Under the pieces are notes generated by a model, which saw nothing but the letters and a program-made list of their open reading frames with translations, had not been told where the DNA came from and searched no databases. The position numbers were made by a program, and so were the translations under genes. Of a stretch of DNA of 64,000 nt, positions 1 through 15,100 are shown piece by piece (position 1 is the first letter of the stretch; each line of letters begins with the position of its first letter). Source of the DNA: Myoxocephalus aenaeus (lineage: Eukaryota; Chordata; Actinopteri; Perciformes; Cottidae); assembly GCA_038501785.1 (NCBI GenBank), contig JBAMJR010000073.1, positions 973,501 through 1,037,500 on the forward strand, read 5' to 3'.

Positions 1-65
1 AATACTTACACATCAAAACATTAATGATATATATGTTAAATGAAGGCACGAGTGTACGGGCATAC

Positions 66-191
66 CTTATTTTTATCTGTACCAAGTGGCCTCAAATTGA
101 GCAACCCTTCTTTGGAAGAACTGGCAAAGATATCTGAAGAAGAATCCCTTCGAGATCCAGAATCTCCGGAAGATTTATGTCCATCCAGAGC
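66..191 (-). CDS. arhgap21: arhgap21 exon: start of PH domain (last exon in window)
   Basis: 42 codons, phase 0 to 0: ALDGHKSSGDSGSRRDSSSD then KEGLLNLRPLGTDKNK. Acceptor TTTACAG, donor AAG|GTATGC. It aligns with human SGSRKDSSSEVF and KEGWLHFRPL. The usual Trp of the first PH strand reads Leu here. The gene continues beyond base 1. Confidence 0.93.
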
Positions 192-3100
192 CTGTAAATG
201 TGAATTTATGACATTTGTATTTCTGGCATTATTAACAAAGAGTAGAGTGTGACATGGAGCATGGGGAACGTGAGAGATGTTATGAAACAAGATATCTAGG
301 CAAATCAAACTGGTGATGTCACAGTTACATGATAACAGAGACATAGATATCTAAAACATTTGTGTCTCTCAAAACACTTCCCAAGGAAGCCAGTGAGGGG
401 AAATTGAGAAACTATCTTGTCTGACAATAACCACCAAAAATAAAAAGAGCTAAATGTATTAACCAACAACTTTCATATTTTAACTTGTTCTACAATAAGA
501 TTCATCCACATGTACATTGCTAAAATATTGATTTGGAATTTGAATAGCAATCTGATTGTCTGTTATAGTATTTACAACCTCAGTTATGCGCATAACAAAA
601 CTGGATCCCACTTTTACTTAAATGTATCACAGATGGATTTCTATTTGCCTACTCGTTTATAGATTGTTATCTGGTTATTCCAGATGCATTTCAGTGGCAG
701 GTAAAGTTGGGCCAAAGAAAGGACGACATAAGAAAGTCCTGCAAGTTGTAAGTAACCCTACAGTTCCTCACCTTCCTCAGGCCCCTGAGACTGGGCATAT
801 TCTTAATGGAAGACCTCCTAAAGAAGAAAAACAAAGAAATGCAGATTTCAGGTCAGACAGATCCGTAACCGAATATACATGAGAATAAACTGAAGCATTA
901 ACCGAATCCTGGTATGCACTCACCTTCTTCCCTCCTCCTGGTAGTTATCCAGACCCTCATCGTAAGATTTGGACCGCTCTGTTTTGCTGGCTGCATCAGA
1001 CTCCAGCAAAGCACTTCTGAGGGACTCTAGAAGGAGAAATTATGTTATTTGTCATTTATGACCAAAGTTATAAGTTTTGTCACATGTATAACAAAAATAT
1101 ATTTCAAGTGCCTAAATAAATTACTTTAAAGAGTAACATAACACTACACCGAAAATGTCAAAAGCTAAAACTAAAATGATTTGCTGATTAATCGAATGAA
1201 ATAAATTCAATTTTGATAATTGTGTTAAATATAAAAGAAACTAAAATCTAATTTTTCATTTGTTCTTTCCAAAGGCATCCTGTAAAAGCAAAGCCTTGAC
1301 CGACATATCCATCCCCCAACCAACCCAATGCAGTTTACCTTGGTCATGTGACAGCTGACGACGAATGGGAGGGCATGGTGAGCCCGGACTGGAAGGCCCC
1401 GTAGTTATGGATGGTGCAACAGATATCACAGCTGAGGGCGGAATAGGAGCGGCATCCCGGTCGACACTGGGGCTGATTGGCTCATCTATGACAATTAAAA
1501 CAATTCACTGTGAGCACAGAAATGAAATACAGCTTTTGTCACACATTTAACGCAATATATTTCTGCTCAATATTTCCACATTATGTCTATGACTGAGAAA
1601 ATGCAGGATTGCTGACTTTTTAATCTCGCCTATCAAAGACAACTTTGTTATCCGTCGTCTGTGAGATTTAGGAAAAATGTAAAATGGTCTTTCTGTGACT
1701 CTCATGGCTTCCATGCCACACCACAGCTGAGAGTCGGAACAGATCATCTTTTGACATGTTTCTTGAGGGAAAGGGAAGATCTTAACACTTGAGTACTACC
1801 GCCCACTCCTGGCACTTCAAGCCTGAAACAGCTCAGAGTACAAAGCTGCTCTCTGCAGCCAAGGGGCTTTTGGAGCTAAATTTAAAAGCAACTGTCCTAG
1901 TTCCAGCCTGTAACCAACTTTGAAACGGGGCAAAGGAAAAAGGATGTCACCGTCTCCCCAACTAGGTCTGTTAGGCGACCATAAGGTTCCGGCCATCATT
2001 GATAAACATTATTTTGTAACTTCAAATTCTTCTCTCTCCAAAATACAAGATGACCAATCTTTTTTACTATAAGCTATACAACTTTTGTAAATGAGACACA
2101 AACAGAAAAAACAGAACTCAGATTTACTAGCAACACTCGAGGGGTTCAGCCCCAGGCCCAAGCTGTTCATCAGCAACATGACGAAGACTCTTCCTCCTAA
2201 ATACTACAAAATGCGACTAAAATAGGTGTCAGACAATGTATCAAACATTTGAATCCATAGCTGTCAAATGAATTCAAAGGAACAAGTAAGGACTACATTA
2301 CAGTTACACTGCAAAATAGAGTAAAAGCTAAAAGGTAGGTATATGAACTGCCTGTAGATTAGTTAAATAAAATGATGGATTCAGCAATTGGACCAAATTA
2401 CCCCACATGACTGAGGCCTGGACCAGTGGCCTTTCAAACAGGCCATTGATGGAGGCCCAGCAGCTTACACAATATGGGCACTGTTCTCCTGGGCTGGGGC
2501 ACCAGTCCCAGAACGGCGGTGTTGCGGCATCATCACTGTCACTGCCTGCTTTGTCTGCACCTGCACCTGGCCGGCCGACATTACATGAACCACTAAAGGA
2601 ACTGCGGTAACACTGTTGGTATGCCTCACAGTGTTTGTGTACTGACCTCGCAGTTAACTCTGTACTGTGAGTTTCTTATCATTTACAATTCCTCCAGCCG
2701 ACCCTCTACCTACTTAAATGGTGTGGATAAAATATGAAGAAACTACTCCTAGTTTGAGAGTTTTTAACAGTAGAAACCACTCTTACGTATCTGGCACCAA
2801 AAGCTAGATTTATTTTTTGCTGCACTGCTTCTAAAGACCCTAATTTAACTCAGAAACTAACTCGTCACTGCCTGTGACCCATTTCATCCATACAGTATGC
2901 TGTAGCTGCAAAGTACATAGTGTTTCCTTGATGTCCTTGCAAAAGGAAAAAAGTAGATCAGCTATCAGAGAGTTTACTTAAGTTAAAACCACCAACGAAA
3001 GATATGCTGACTTCAATCTTTCTATGTTTCACTATCAGGAGGCACAGATAATTTCTCTGAAGAATCAGCCTAATCATACAGAAGTTGAGACCTAAAAACA

Positions 3101-6100
3101 AACTGCCAACTGAACTGTAAATAAGAGCACATCCACTCTCACAGTCCTTACTTTTCCATTTTACAAAATTATGCGTTGGCTAAGAAACACAGGAAGACAG
3201 ACATGACATCATTAAACATGATGAGAAATCCAATGGATTATGTATTTTTTTCCTCGTTGCTGAAATAATTAACATTTCTCTAAAACGAGACTGAAAAAAT
3301 AGAACATCCTGGCGGTAAAATTCAGAGTAGATTTAGAATTGTGTTTAGTGCCATGATGCAAAGCAGCAGAAAGCAAAATATTATCAGAATCTCTCAATGG
3401 GTAAGAGTTTAAAAAAAAAAATTCAAAGCACTGATGATGACAACTATTCAATCACCAGGAAATGCATTATGGGACTACTGAACCATAATGCAATCCATCC
3501 TGAGGAGAGAAAACAATATATTAAGAGGAGAAATTCAATATATTCAAAAGGCTTAAGCCATCCTTCACTCTGCCCCAGTTAAGCCAAATATACCACAAAC
3601 CTTACTGGATGCCACAACATCTGATTAATAATACCTTCCCACGAAGACATGCCATTATTATCTTCCCAGCACTGTATGCACAAACCAATAAAACTCTGAA
3701 TCAGATTAACAATGAAACTATAGCTGTCTGCGTTTCCGCAGTCAATTTTCCATCCATCTATTTCAAACTGATTTATATCATCTTTGGTGGAAGCCCTTTT
3801 AACCAGCTTCAGTATCAGCACTGGCGGTCGGCCTCACGTTACTACTGCCTGCTGCCGTTGCCGTGGCAACTTTGGGGTGGCAAGGCTTACAACTGATTAT
3901 TCTCTTACCGATGAATGGAATGGAGTCCAGAGACTCATCCAGGTTGCTGGAGCAGGAGGTGTGACATTGTTCCCCGAGGCGGCGCATGCGTATCTCTCGA
4001 CGCGCATCGTTGGGAAGCCAGCACGCCGCCACATCTGCCGTGGAATCTGGTCCGTCGTCGTTTACAGCCAGGATGTAGGAGTGGTGCCGCAAAGGGCTGG
4101 GGTTCTTTCCAGGAGGAGGTTTCTCCCTTAGAATGACACCGCTCTCTGACTGGCTCCGCCCATTGACCTGACTCTGAGAGTCTGGATGGGGTGGTTTGAG
4201 GATGCTAGGCCTCTGAGGCATGTGTTTTGGGGTGGAGCATGAAGAAGACCTGTGGTCTACCAATGTGCTGTCTCTACCTGCCTCAACAGCCTGCATGATT
4301 TCTGCCCGCATCCTGCTCTGGCCTTGTTGGATAGAGTGGGTTGCATGTTTTCCTTTGACTGCAACTCTTTGGTCAATAAGAGAATGTTCAGCGCTTGTGC
4401 TCTTTACATAATGAGAGTGTCTGTCTAAGAGCATTGGTGAGGAGCGGCTCTGAAGAGAATCTGGTCCTTTAGAGTAAAGGGAAGGGTTGGGTGCCCCCCT
4501 CATGCCACCGCCGTATCCAGCAGAAGGTCTGTGGAGCATGGCGTGTCTGGGGACAGACTGTCTGCTGGGCCTCGTACCTTGGTCTGCCCTTCCGTACCCT
4601 CCTCTCCTCTCATTGGGCCGAGCCAGCTCTACAGGGTCAACATAATCTGTTGAGTGTGCCCGCGCTTTGTGCATCAGGCCATCTTGCGACACACTTCGAG
4701 GAGGCCAGTTCCTGGTATGGCCCATTCTCTCTGCACTGCTCATGCGGTCCTGTGAAGCACTGCGTGGGGCAATCTGAAAGTGGGGTGGAGGTCCTTGGTA
4801 TGAGCGTTCATGGGAGGTACTCCTCCGTCGTAACCCCTTAGGGCCCCAGTCTCCCCGGGGAATGTGATGAGTAGCGCCAAAGGCGTTCTGACTGGATGCT
4901 CGCAAATTGTCCAGTCTCTCCTGGATAGTCCGACTACCATGGGAATGGATTCCTTTGTTGTCAATGTACTCCCTGTATGTTTGGTAAGTGCGCCAATCAA
5001 TGTTTTGATTGTTGCCTGGGTAGTGAGGCGCCTGACCTCCATATGGGACCATTCCTGGACCATTGGGATAGACATCAGCCTTTCGGGAGTGGGGATACTG
5101 GGCCAGTGACCCAGGCCTTCTGACAAAGACTGGGTCCATGTAGTCTATCCTATGTGTTGGACCCATGCGCCCAATTTGGGCTGAGTCGGGAGGCACCACC
5201 ACAGTCCGGACGCTGTCGTTGCGCATGCACACCGCCATTTGGCTTTTTGGATATGATTGAGGAAGAGGAAGGGGTGGCGGCACTGTGATCTCCTTGCGGT
5301 ACCCATGATCAGGAGGTGCTGTTGGCCCACGGCAGACCTGCCCTGGTGCGTCTGTCGCCTGGGCCATGCCCGTAGGCTTACAGTCTACTCTGGGGTAGCA
5401 TACTGGGGGTGGTTCAGGAATGTGACGGGCATTTCCACTGTAGCTGCTGCGGCAACGGAGGTAGGCATCCTGGGAGTAGGCCTAGAGACAGAGCAACAAA
5501 GCAGTGTTACAATAGATACAATACAAGCTGCATTGGCAAGTGTGTGTAATATTCAACAGTGTGCTACTAGATGCTTAAAGAGAAGTCAAGCGTGATATTA
5601 CAATTGCAACTGGATGCCTGAGTGTGGGCAGTGCATGTTGCAGAGTGAGCGGAGGCGTTAGCAGTTCAGGGGTGTCAGTGGTCTTCATCTGCTCCTTATT
5701 TAGAGTTCTCATGGTAATGTTCATTGTTGCAGATGATAGTACACTATATAAGTCAATGTAGAGAATATTTATCGCCAAAAAAGAAGTGGTACTTAAAATA
5801 ATATGTTTTATGGAACAGCAGTCTTTCTCCTCTATTCCTCTATTGCTATTAACAAACAACCGTGATTTTCAACATAGGAAAAAATGTCTGGAAGAAATTA
5901 ACATCAACTACAACTGCAGACACCATAAGATGAATGTGGAATGGTGTTCATGTGTACTACATTCAATACTTAGCCTTCATTGTAACATTTTCAGCAAAGG
6001 TTGCATAACAATCAATGCATGTAAGATAAGGCAATCAAGTAGCTAAAACGAAACACATTTGAACAAACGTAACATAAAAATGTACAGTAAAACAATTACA

Positions 6101-9100
6101 TAGATGATGACAGGTAACCAGTGTCTTCATTTTCACACAGACTGATGGACTATAACCTCAGAAAGACAGGTCGCCCATCCCTCATAGAAAATATGCTATA
6201 TTTAGCCTGCCTGTGTATCCTCCAAGGTTTGGTAGCCTACACTAATTCACTGCAAGTACTACTAAAATCATTCTCATTAAATACACATTCAAGCTTTCTA
6301 TGGGCTTATTAGCTTCACAATATCAATCTGCTACTCGTAACATACTGTTCATACAACAGGTAAAAAGACGTGTAAAAGGTATGAGGACTTTGATCCTGCT
6401 ACCTGGTGTCAAATTACAATATTACATAAAGCTACGTTTGTGCCATCAGTGGCAGGCTCTGTCCCTCCCTTTTTAAGCATGAGTGTGCAAGGCAGTTCAG
6501 AGGTTACTGGCCTTTATCACGCTAATGACATCTGGCATGCAGGATGAAGAAGGGGCGAGGCTTTACTGAGATGCCAGCTGGATGCCAACTCGAGTACTAA
6601 ATCTAACAGGTACTGCAGGCACAGTGCATCCATCAGCCATTTCTTCAGTCTACACATTTGAGTCACCAACACAGAGCTGACGGTCAACCCCGTCAACTAA
6701 ATAGCAATAATGTAAAACCTGAAGACCACATCTTGTAATGACAATGCTGACATGCATGACATGCAAAATGAGGCGGCAGGCACATCATGTCAACATCAAA
6801 TGGGAACCCAGTCTGCTGTTTGCTTACCAGATTAGTAGTTTCCAGAGAAAACGGCTGCCGTTACAGCATGTGAAAACGAGAGTGTCAAGAAATCAAGGGA
6901 GATGGGTTGGAAGAGAAAAAGATGCCAGCAGAGCAAAATGCACACATTATTAAAAAAAAAAAATCAACCACAGCAATGACTGTGCTTGACATGCTAAAAA
7001 TATACTAGAGCTGCAGCAGCAATGCAGAGGGGGTGAAGAAGCAGAGATGTAGCAAGTGTTGCCACGCTACATCTCCCTGGGTGAGGTGACAGCACCAAAA
7101 GGTTGCCTCTCATGATGCTGTTAAGTCTCCATGGTTCTATCCACCTTCCGCCAGAATATTACGCTAACTGAACAAGGTGCCTCCAGTCTATGTCTCTCTC
7201 CCGCTCTCTCGCTGCCTCCCTCCCTCCCTCCCTCTGCTATTGCTCACATGACAGAAGCAGCAGCTGCTGATTATACATTCAGCTCTGATGGTACAGCTCT
7301 CCCTCCCACTTCTTCCTCCTCGCTCCTTTTCCGTGAGAATCAACCTGTTTTAACACAGGACAGTCAGCAGATTTTATCTACTGGTTTTAGCTCATCGTTC
7401 AAGCTGTTCCTTTTTTTCTCCCCTGCTCAGTATTTCCTCTAATTTCCTGGCGTTCTGTTCCCTCCTTTTTCTGCTCCCTGAATAGTACACCCTCTCCGTC
7501 TCTTTGCTAAGCAACTGCTGCCTGTCTCCAAGCAGTAAGTGTGTGCTGCCTCCTACAGTTTAATGTCATCCGGCTAGCATCACCGCTAATCCTCTTGTTC
7601 TTATGGACAGCCCTCATCAGTTTGAATGACTATATTAATAGATATTTTTGTGTGTGGCTGCTGGCCATTGATGATGCAACACTGTGGCCAGTGTTTTCAC
7701 AACACTCGTAAGATACAGTGGTCTGTGTAAATGGTTAGAGAGTTAAAAATGGCAAGCAAAAGGGAGGGTTTTACCGGGAAGAGGGGTGGAGTAACAGTCA
7801 ATGTTATCAGAGAGGAAGAAATATCACTAGAATAATACACGCAAGAAGAGCAATAAGTGGATGTGAACAATCTTTTTTTTGTTGTTGTTGACATTACCAG
7901 TTTAATTATTGGCTTATCATATAATGTTATTTCTAAATACTAAAAAGAGCATTGACATCATGTGTGATGATCAAATGTTTTAGTGAAATGACTGATTGCA
8001 TATCTTTTGCAGGATGTGACTCTTAAAGAGGGAGATGGACTGGTTGCTACAATGGATATCGATATTGTAATTCTGGATGCCATTCTTCTCCATGAGTATT
8101 TGACATTTTCCTATCAGGTTAAATATGAGGATTCAATCTGGACATTAAGTATCAACAAGGGAATATTTCAGGTTAAGCAAACAGCCGAGCTGACAATATA
8201 TAATTCATAAACAGGCTGTCGGATAATAATAAGCCCTTGGGAGAAGATTCCTGAGCATCCTGACAAAGCACTTACTGTTGTGTGGTTTAGATATGGAACG
8301 GATAAGTGAATGTGCAGAATGAAAAGTGGCTGTGAACAGCTGCCTGCAGTATGCATAAAAGGTTAATGATGAGATCAAAAGTGCACATGGTATGAAGGCC
8401 CATCTACGCACTGGAAATATTTGGGCGACAATACTTGTGTATGGCTTCACTACACGCACACATTATTACCTAGAAGATGTAAGAGGAGCCAAAATAGAAA
8501 ACCTTCATAAAGCAATTTCCTGCACTGAAGATTAAACGTCAGTTCACTTTTTTCTTATCCCCAAGGATCTCAGTCCACACTATTTACACTTGGACCATTT
8601 AGTTTCCACCTAAAATTATACTTTTTTTTTAATGAAATATGTTTTTCTCTGATGAATAATCTATAACCTTTAGTTTAATAATTGAACATTATATATTTTA
8701 TCCGCAAATCTTCAGCCATCTTCAGTGTCATTTCCACTCGTACGTCTTGCAAACACCAACTGGATTTGTCATCTGCTTCTTTACCCCGGTCATTACCAAC
8801 TTATCACTGTTTCACTTCATTTCCAAGTTGGGTTTCTATTCAATTGCCATTAACCACCATCTAGGGTGGTTGACGGTCTACATCCCCCAGACGTCTCTGA
8901 ACGGCATCAGAGAACATAGAAAACAGCTTTTAATGGTAGTTAATCAGATAACGATCCATTAAGGCTGTCCCGTGTAGTTCAGCATGTGTGGCAGTGATCA
9001 ATATGGCCTACATGCGTCGAGGAGTTGAGGATGCAGCAGTTGAGTAATGAGCACAACACCTTTTCTACAACTCAACGTTTGATGCGGGACCATTTTGTGT

Positions 9101-12100
9101 AGACCTCAGTTTGAAGACAATTTGTAGCTAAATGAGCGCTTACCTTTGTGCGATCATCTATACAGATGGAGCTGCGTATATTACTCCTTGATATGTATGT
9201 TAGGTAATGCTTGTTCTACCAATCCAATTAGGCCATTCTGGCAGTAATGTCAGCAGCGGTTTGAGGACAGATTACAAAGAGGCCGCTCTGGCCTGATTAG
9301 GAAGCCTAGATAGAAAAGTCTGATGGGATATGCAGGCTTCCTGCATCTCATGACTTATGTCCCAACATGAACTCTGTAAAATAGAGCAGCTATGGAGAAA
9401 AAGAAAGCTAACATGAAGTGAACCCCATTAAGAAAATAGGATTGAGAAAAACGTACCAGTTGCAGTATATCCTCATCTTTTGGCATCACACAAAGTTCTA
9501 GAAAGTCACCACTGTTGGAGAACAAAAAGAGATTTACAACAGTGAAAATACACAGACTGACCAGTATCATCCATACAAACGAAGATTAAACCTCACCTGT
9601 CTTGGATCAAGGATATAACTTCACAATAGGCTTTCCCAATGATGCTTGCTCCATTCACCTTCACTATTCGATCACCTAATACGCGTTAAAAAACAGCAGT
9701 AATGACGTCAGTAACAGAGAGAGGGGGGGGGGGGGGGGTAGTAAAAGCATTTTTTATTATTATTTATTAGCCAGTATTATCACAGTGAGCTCTAGAATCT
9801 CATTTTCAAGGGAGTCCTGGCAGTGTAAAAGTTCCACACAAGCAAAACACAAAAAGGTGGAAAAAATAAAAATCACATAAAAGAGACAACTGACATCATC
9901 CAAAGTATCGTCAGTCAGGACAATTATCTTCAGTGCTTAAATAATCCTTGAAAATTGTATTTATAGAATAATCTCAATCTCAATAAAATGAGTCACCTGA
10001 TGTTGAAGTTTACAGTAACTGTGTTGAGGGTTCCCAACTAATGCATAACATCACTGGTGTATCTATAAAGAGTACTTTCTGTTTTTCTTCACAGCATGCA
10101 CACCATCAGGTCACCACTGAAAACTGCACTGCTTGCAATTTTTTTCTTCGTTTTGCTTACAACACTGTAAAAAACGTCAGTGCAATTACTTAAAAGGGAG
10201 TTTTGTGCTCTGTGGGACATCCGTTACAGGATTACGCCTGAGTACTTGTGGTGTCATGACTTCTGAGACTTACACTCCCATTCAATCTCTACTAGGTATT
10301 GGGACATGAAGGAGACGGATTGTTTGATGATTGGTCATTACCTGTGCAAAGCCCAGCTCCGTGACCGGGGCCTCCTTCCTTGACTTGCTTCACGAAAATG
10401 GTGTCCATTGGTTCGAGCCTATTCCGTTGCCTCCCTGATGAATTGAAGCAGGTCGGGACGTATGACAACAATCATACAATGCAAAGACATGAAAGAAAGT
10501 AGATTGTAAGAATGTCCACAAGATGAAGCTTGAACATGAAAAATAATTTCCTTTTTGTTTACTACAAATGATGCAAGGTAATTAAATCTAAAACAACAAC
10601 AACTTTCCTTTTTCTTTACTACAAATGATGCAAGGTAATTAAATCTAAAACAACAACAACTTTCCTTTTTCTTTACTACAAATGATGCAAGGTAATTAAA
10701 TCTAAAACAACAACAACAACAACTTAATATTCTGGTAAAAGAAGCCCTGTACAGTACTGAAAGCTGAACTTGAACTGTGAAAACAACAACTACCAAACCT
10801 ACTAATGAGTGCCAGACTGAGCTGTAAATTGCTTCATGACATTTAGGTGAGAAGAGAGAACAATGGTTGCGTATGAGAAAGAGAACTGGGAAGTTTGTCA
10901 CGAGATCTGGAGGGATGCAAGTTAACATTACGACAGCAGGACAGACAGTGCTGAGGCCAATGCATGCCCATGCTACAAAATGTTTCACTAGATATGATCA
11001 GTAATTGATTCAGAGGGGGAAAACAATCTCAAAAGGGGACGCGGTGCGGAGTGGATAAAAGCAGCAAAGGAGAGGAAACCTGTTTGCTCATGCTGCTCCC
11101 GTCTCCTAGCAGCTGCATGGCTGCAGAAAAGAAAATGAAGGAAAGAAAAGAAAAGAAAGAGCGAGGGGGTGAGAGACTGAAAGAAGGTAGAGTGACAGTG
11201 TGCTCAGCTGCACAACTCCCACTCTTTCCTTATAAACTGAGAAATAGCTCTGGGCACAGCCAAAGAGTGGCTAAAGCCCTTCACCAGTAGTTAACATTCT
11301 GGTAGTGAGTCAGTGCACGACGGCTGACAAACTAAAGTGGATGGGAAGACCAACATGGGAACAGGCGCAATAGTTTACAAAAATAAATGTACGAAAAGTC
11401 CTGACATGATCAATAAAAAGAAGTTAAACATTCTTGGTGTCAATTGAAACGTATGAGAAGAAAAAATATATACTTTTGGCCTGTGACAGACACAATATTG
11501 CCATCTTTGAAGGTTTTGTGTTCAAGCCATTGGAAAAGGGGGACATGAGCAATCAGGTCGCTTAGTATTAAACAATTATTAATTAAATCAATAATATACT
11601 AATCACCAGTAATCTGAAAACCTCATAGACACACCTTTGCCTCCATTTTTCTCTCACACACACACTTATGCAATACTGCAACAGGAGTCCCATATACCTA
11701 CAGCAGCAGGACATGCTCCATCTGGTGGTAGGCTATAGAACTGCATCACTAACTTTACAATGGAGCTGTTCATAAATCCATACGTGAGCCACGGTAAATA
11801 TTTAAATGTATAGTGGAAGAAATTCAGTGACGCATAATATATGAAGACCCAAACATTTGTGCATTCGTATTAGGCATTCTTCAACTTGCACCTACATCAA
11901 CTTAACACACTGCAACTGTATAAAGGAGCTTTCTTTTTACAGTACTCTAATTCAGTCCGACTAGATTCATCACTGTTTGTAGATTCATCACGGTTTGTAG
12001 ATTCATCACTGTTTGTAGATTCATCACTGTTTGTAGATTCATCACTGTTTTGGGCAATACAAATGGCTTAATTAAGTTACCACGTACACATCATACATAC

Positions 12101-15100
12101 ACTCACCACCTCACTAATGCTGTTGGCACCTAATTATTTCAATACAGACACTCCCAACATTTTGGGAAATGCTTTCTTATTTACTATATTTACCCAAGGT
12201 TAAATGCGATTAATATTTCATCCCTGTGTGTATACACAGACACACAAAATGTTGCAAATGGGCCTTTAAAAACATTTTTTAAAAACCTGTCCAAGCAAAG
12301 GAAAACATTGCCAGGTTTCATTTGCACAATTTAAAATCAGTCGGGGAATGGAGTGAGTAAGGTTTGTAAAAACGTGACTTCCCCCAAGTGCCTGAAGTTG
12401 GTGTGTGTATGTGCTCATTAACATTGAAGACTATTTCAAAAGAATTTGTCAGAATGATCTGCGAGTAAAAAAAAAAAAACTAAACTCGAATCAGAAAAAC
12501 ACTCAGCGTCGCCTTCATCAAATCAGCTTGCGGTTTCAAAATAAACACGAACAACTGTGCCTGTGTACAACGAGCACTTACAGCTAAATGCAGACTAAAT
12601 GGCAGCTGTGATTGTGGTAAAAGACAACGTTTCTCAAAGTGAAGAGTTGACAAGAGAACATTAGATCACAAGTGCACCCAAACTTGACCCCGGAGCTGTG
12701 ACAAAAGAGCTTTGTCTTGAAAAGCAGGAGACTCTAACACAATAAGAGAATTGATGGTGGCGAGTCCCCTGTGGAGGGACAACCGCAGCACACTCATAAC
12801 TTTGATGTAATGGGTTTATTCATAAATCAGTGTTTTGGCACATATTGCCTTCTTCAGAATACAACTTTGTCTGAATGATCAGTTGTGTCAGAAGGTGATC
12901 AACACAATGACATCATTAATCTTTCCAGCAAGGCAATGGCAAAAGCAAAAGGTCTGACTCATTTTTTTCCTGTGGCTTACTTAGACTGTAAAATACAGAG
13001 CGAGCTGTTCAAAGTGGTTTGGTGATACAAACATTTAACTACTTTGTGGACTTCTCATATCCACAATCCAAGTTGTCGTAGAGACAAAATATTGCAGATG
13101 AAGTGTATTCTTATTCTGAAGAGGACAATAAGTGTCAAAAAACAGTGGTTTATGAATAAATAAGACTGCATGAGAGGTACAAGCCTGCGGCTCTCTCCTC
13201 ATGATTTCTGCCTACTGCTATTTCTTTGATGGTGTACTGAGACAGGCCAGCCCAGTCTGGACTCAAATTCATCCCACATTGTGTCCCCCCCCACCCCTTC
13301 CCTTTTTTCCCCAATTCTGGCTTGCTGCCTATGAGCCCCTGTGTCCGGCATTATGCAACTGCCAGGATTCTTTAATATTCTCTGGCTTACTCGGTCAGAA
13401 GCAACAAAGCTCCAGACAAAAAGGGTCTTCGAAAGTGTTTTAGTTTTGGGGTGAAACCTAAAACATGACTGCTTCAATAGGCGGTGGCTCCACTGAACTG
13501 TGACATTAAGTTTAAATTTGAACAATGACCAAACTCTGCGTGTGCTTTCCGGCACATCCCTGTTGTTGCAGAAATCCCAACGTGAGTGACAGAAACAGTT
13601 CAGGTTTGAGACACCACCAAAACATTTGATCACATGGTGTTGGGCAGATGCTGTTCTTGGACTGCTATTTAGAGCAGTCTATCAAGATTTAAAAGAACAA
13701 CAACATTGTTGTGACTTTTAAAAGCCTGTTAGTGCCTGGCTGGATATTTGTGTGCAGATGTCCATGATTCCCAATGTACATACATCATATACAGTCCATT
13801 CAGTATTTTAATTGGATGACATGAACAGTTATCATTAGTACAGGACTATAAACAGATTCAAGTGTCAGTGAGTATGTGCAAATGACCATTTGCTTTCTAC
13901 CCACACCGGCTTAGTGTCTCTGACTTAAAAAGGCTGCTTTACAGTCATGTGACATACATATCTGAGCTAGGCCGACTAGTGTTGAGTAATAAATTATGAA
14001 TGCTTCTACCTCATCACATCACTAATGTTTTTCCTTTGTTGCTTTGTGTGAAAATGTCTTCTCAAAAGCACCAATAATCCTACAATCAAATGATCTCCCT
14101 CCATGTTGTGTTATTACTTTAAGTGAAGACGGATATATGGGGTTTCCCCGTGTCTAATGAAAACAAAGAGATTACTTGGGCAAACAATAGTTTGCTTCCT
14201 CAACATGCTCAAGATGAATCACAGTGGCGCTTTCCTTTACAATTCCCGTACAACTTTACTTCTCCAAAGCAACGTAAACCTCACGGTAAACAAATGGCAA
14301 CAGACTGAACACAGAGCTAAGGCCACAAACAAGCTACTGGGATATCGCCTCTCAGTGATCACACTGGGATGGGACAGGCAGTAACACAGTTAACTCAAGA
14401 GAATTCCTATCGGGGACGTCTGAATGAAATATATTCTAGTCGGAGAAGCCTGAACAGTACATCTTCTGCTTCTTTCATGAAGAATCTCACAAAGATTTTA
14501 ATGTTTCCTTCTTGGCAACCGTACAGGGCAGGACATTTCAAATGACTGACAAAGTCTTGCTTGATCAAATTAAGAGTACATTTGTGATGCTTTGGCATAA
14601 GCGGAACACAGGTCAAGATTAAACAGCACAGACACACTAATCTAAACATGTCACCATCATATTTCTGTTGGATGTAAATTACTACAAATAATGAGTTCTG
14701 TCTTCGGCAAAACAGTCCTGACAAATGGAGTTGTTATTTCGATAAAATAATCAATAGTAAATGATATGCATTTTATTTCAAAACCCTTTGGGACCATGTT
14801 TTTTCCCCCTAAATCCACACCCTTTCAACTGTTTTCTGGGCCTGCACGATCTCTTTACAAAATGTGTGGAAAATGACTGCCAGTCACCACCTGTGCTTGT
14901 ACAAGAGGAAAGAGAATAAAACGCACACAACCCAGTAAAATGTAGGCTCTCTCTTTCTGACAGCCTATTTATGTTGAGGGAGAAAAGCAGCAAGAACAAC
15001 GTGGTGAAACAATACGAAGAGGTGGGTCAGTGCAGGACAGAAACAGGTGCTGTTGACCAAACCTTTCATGCGTTCACAAAGGTCAGTGACACACAGAAGC

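Noticed and set aside
622..882. 86-residue plus-strand ORF (GPKKGRHKKVLQV)
   Set aside because: Looks basic and protein-like, but it overlaps the antisense of the well-supported 46-nt arhgap21 exon at 772-817.
10419..10988. 189-residue minus-strand ORF
   Set aside because: The frame is kept open by three copies of a 57-bp (19-codon) tandem repeat; the repeated CCCFRFNYLASFVVKKKES peptide is not a known protein.
13199..13633. 144-residue minus-strand ORF
   Set aside because: No homology recognised, no splice signals fitting arhgap21, next to a mobile-element relic.
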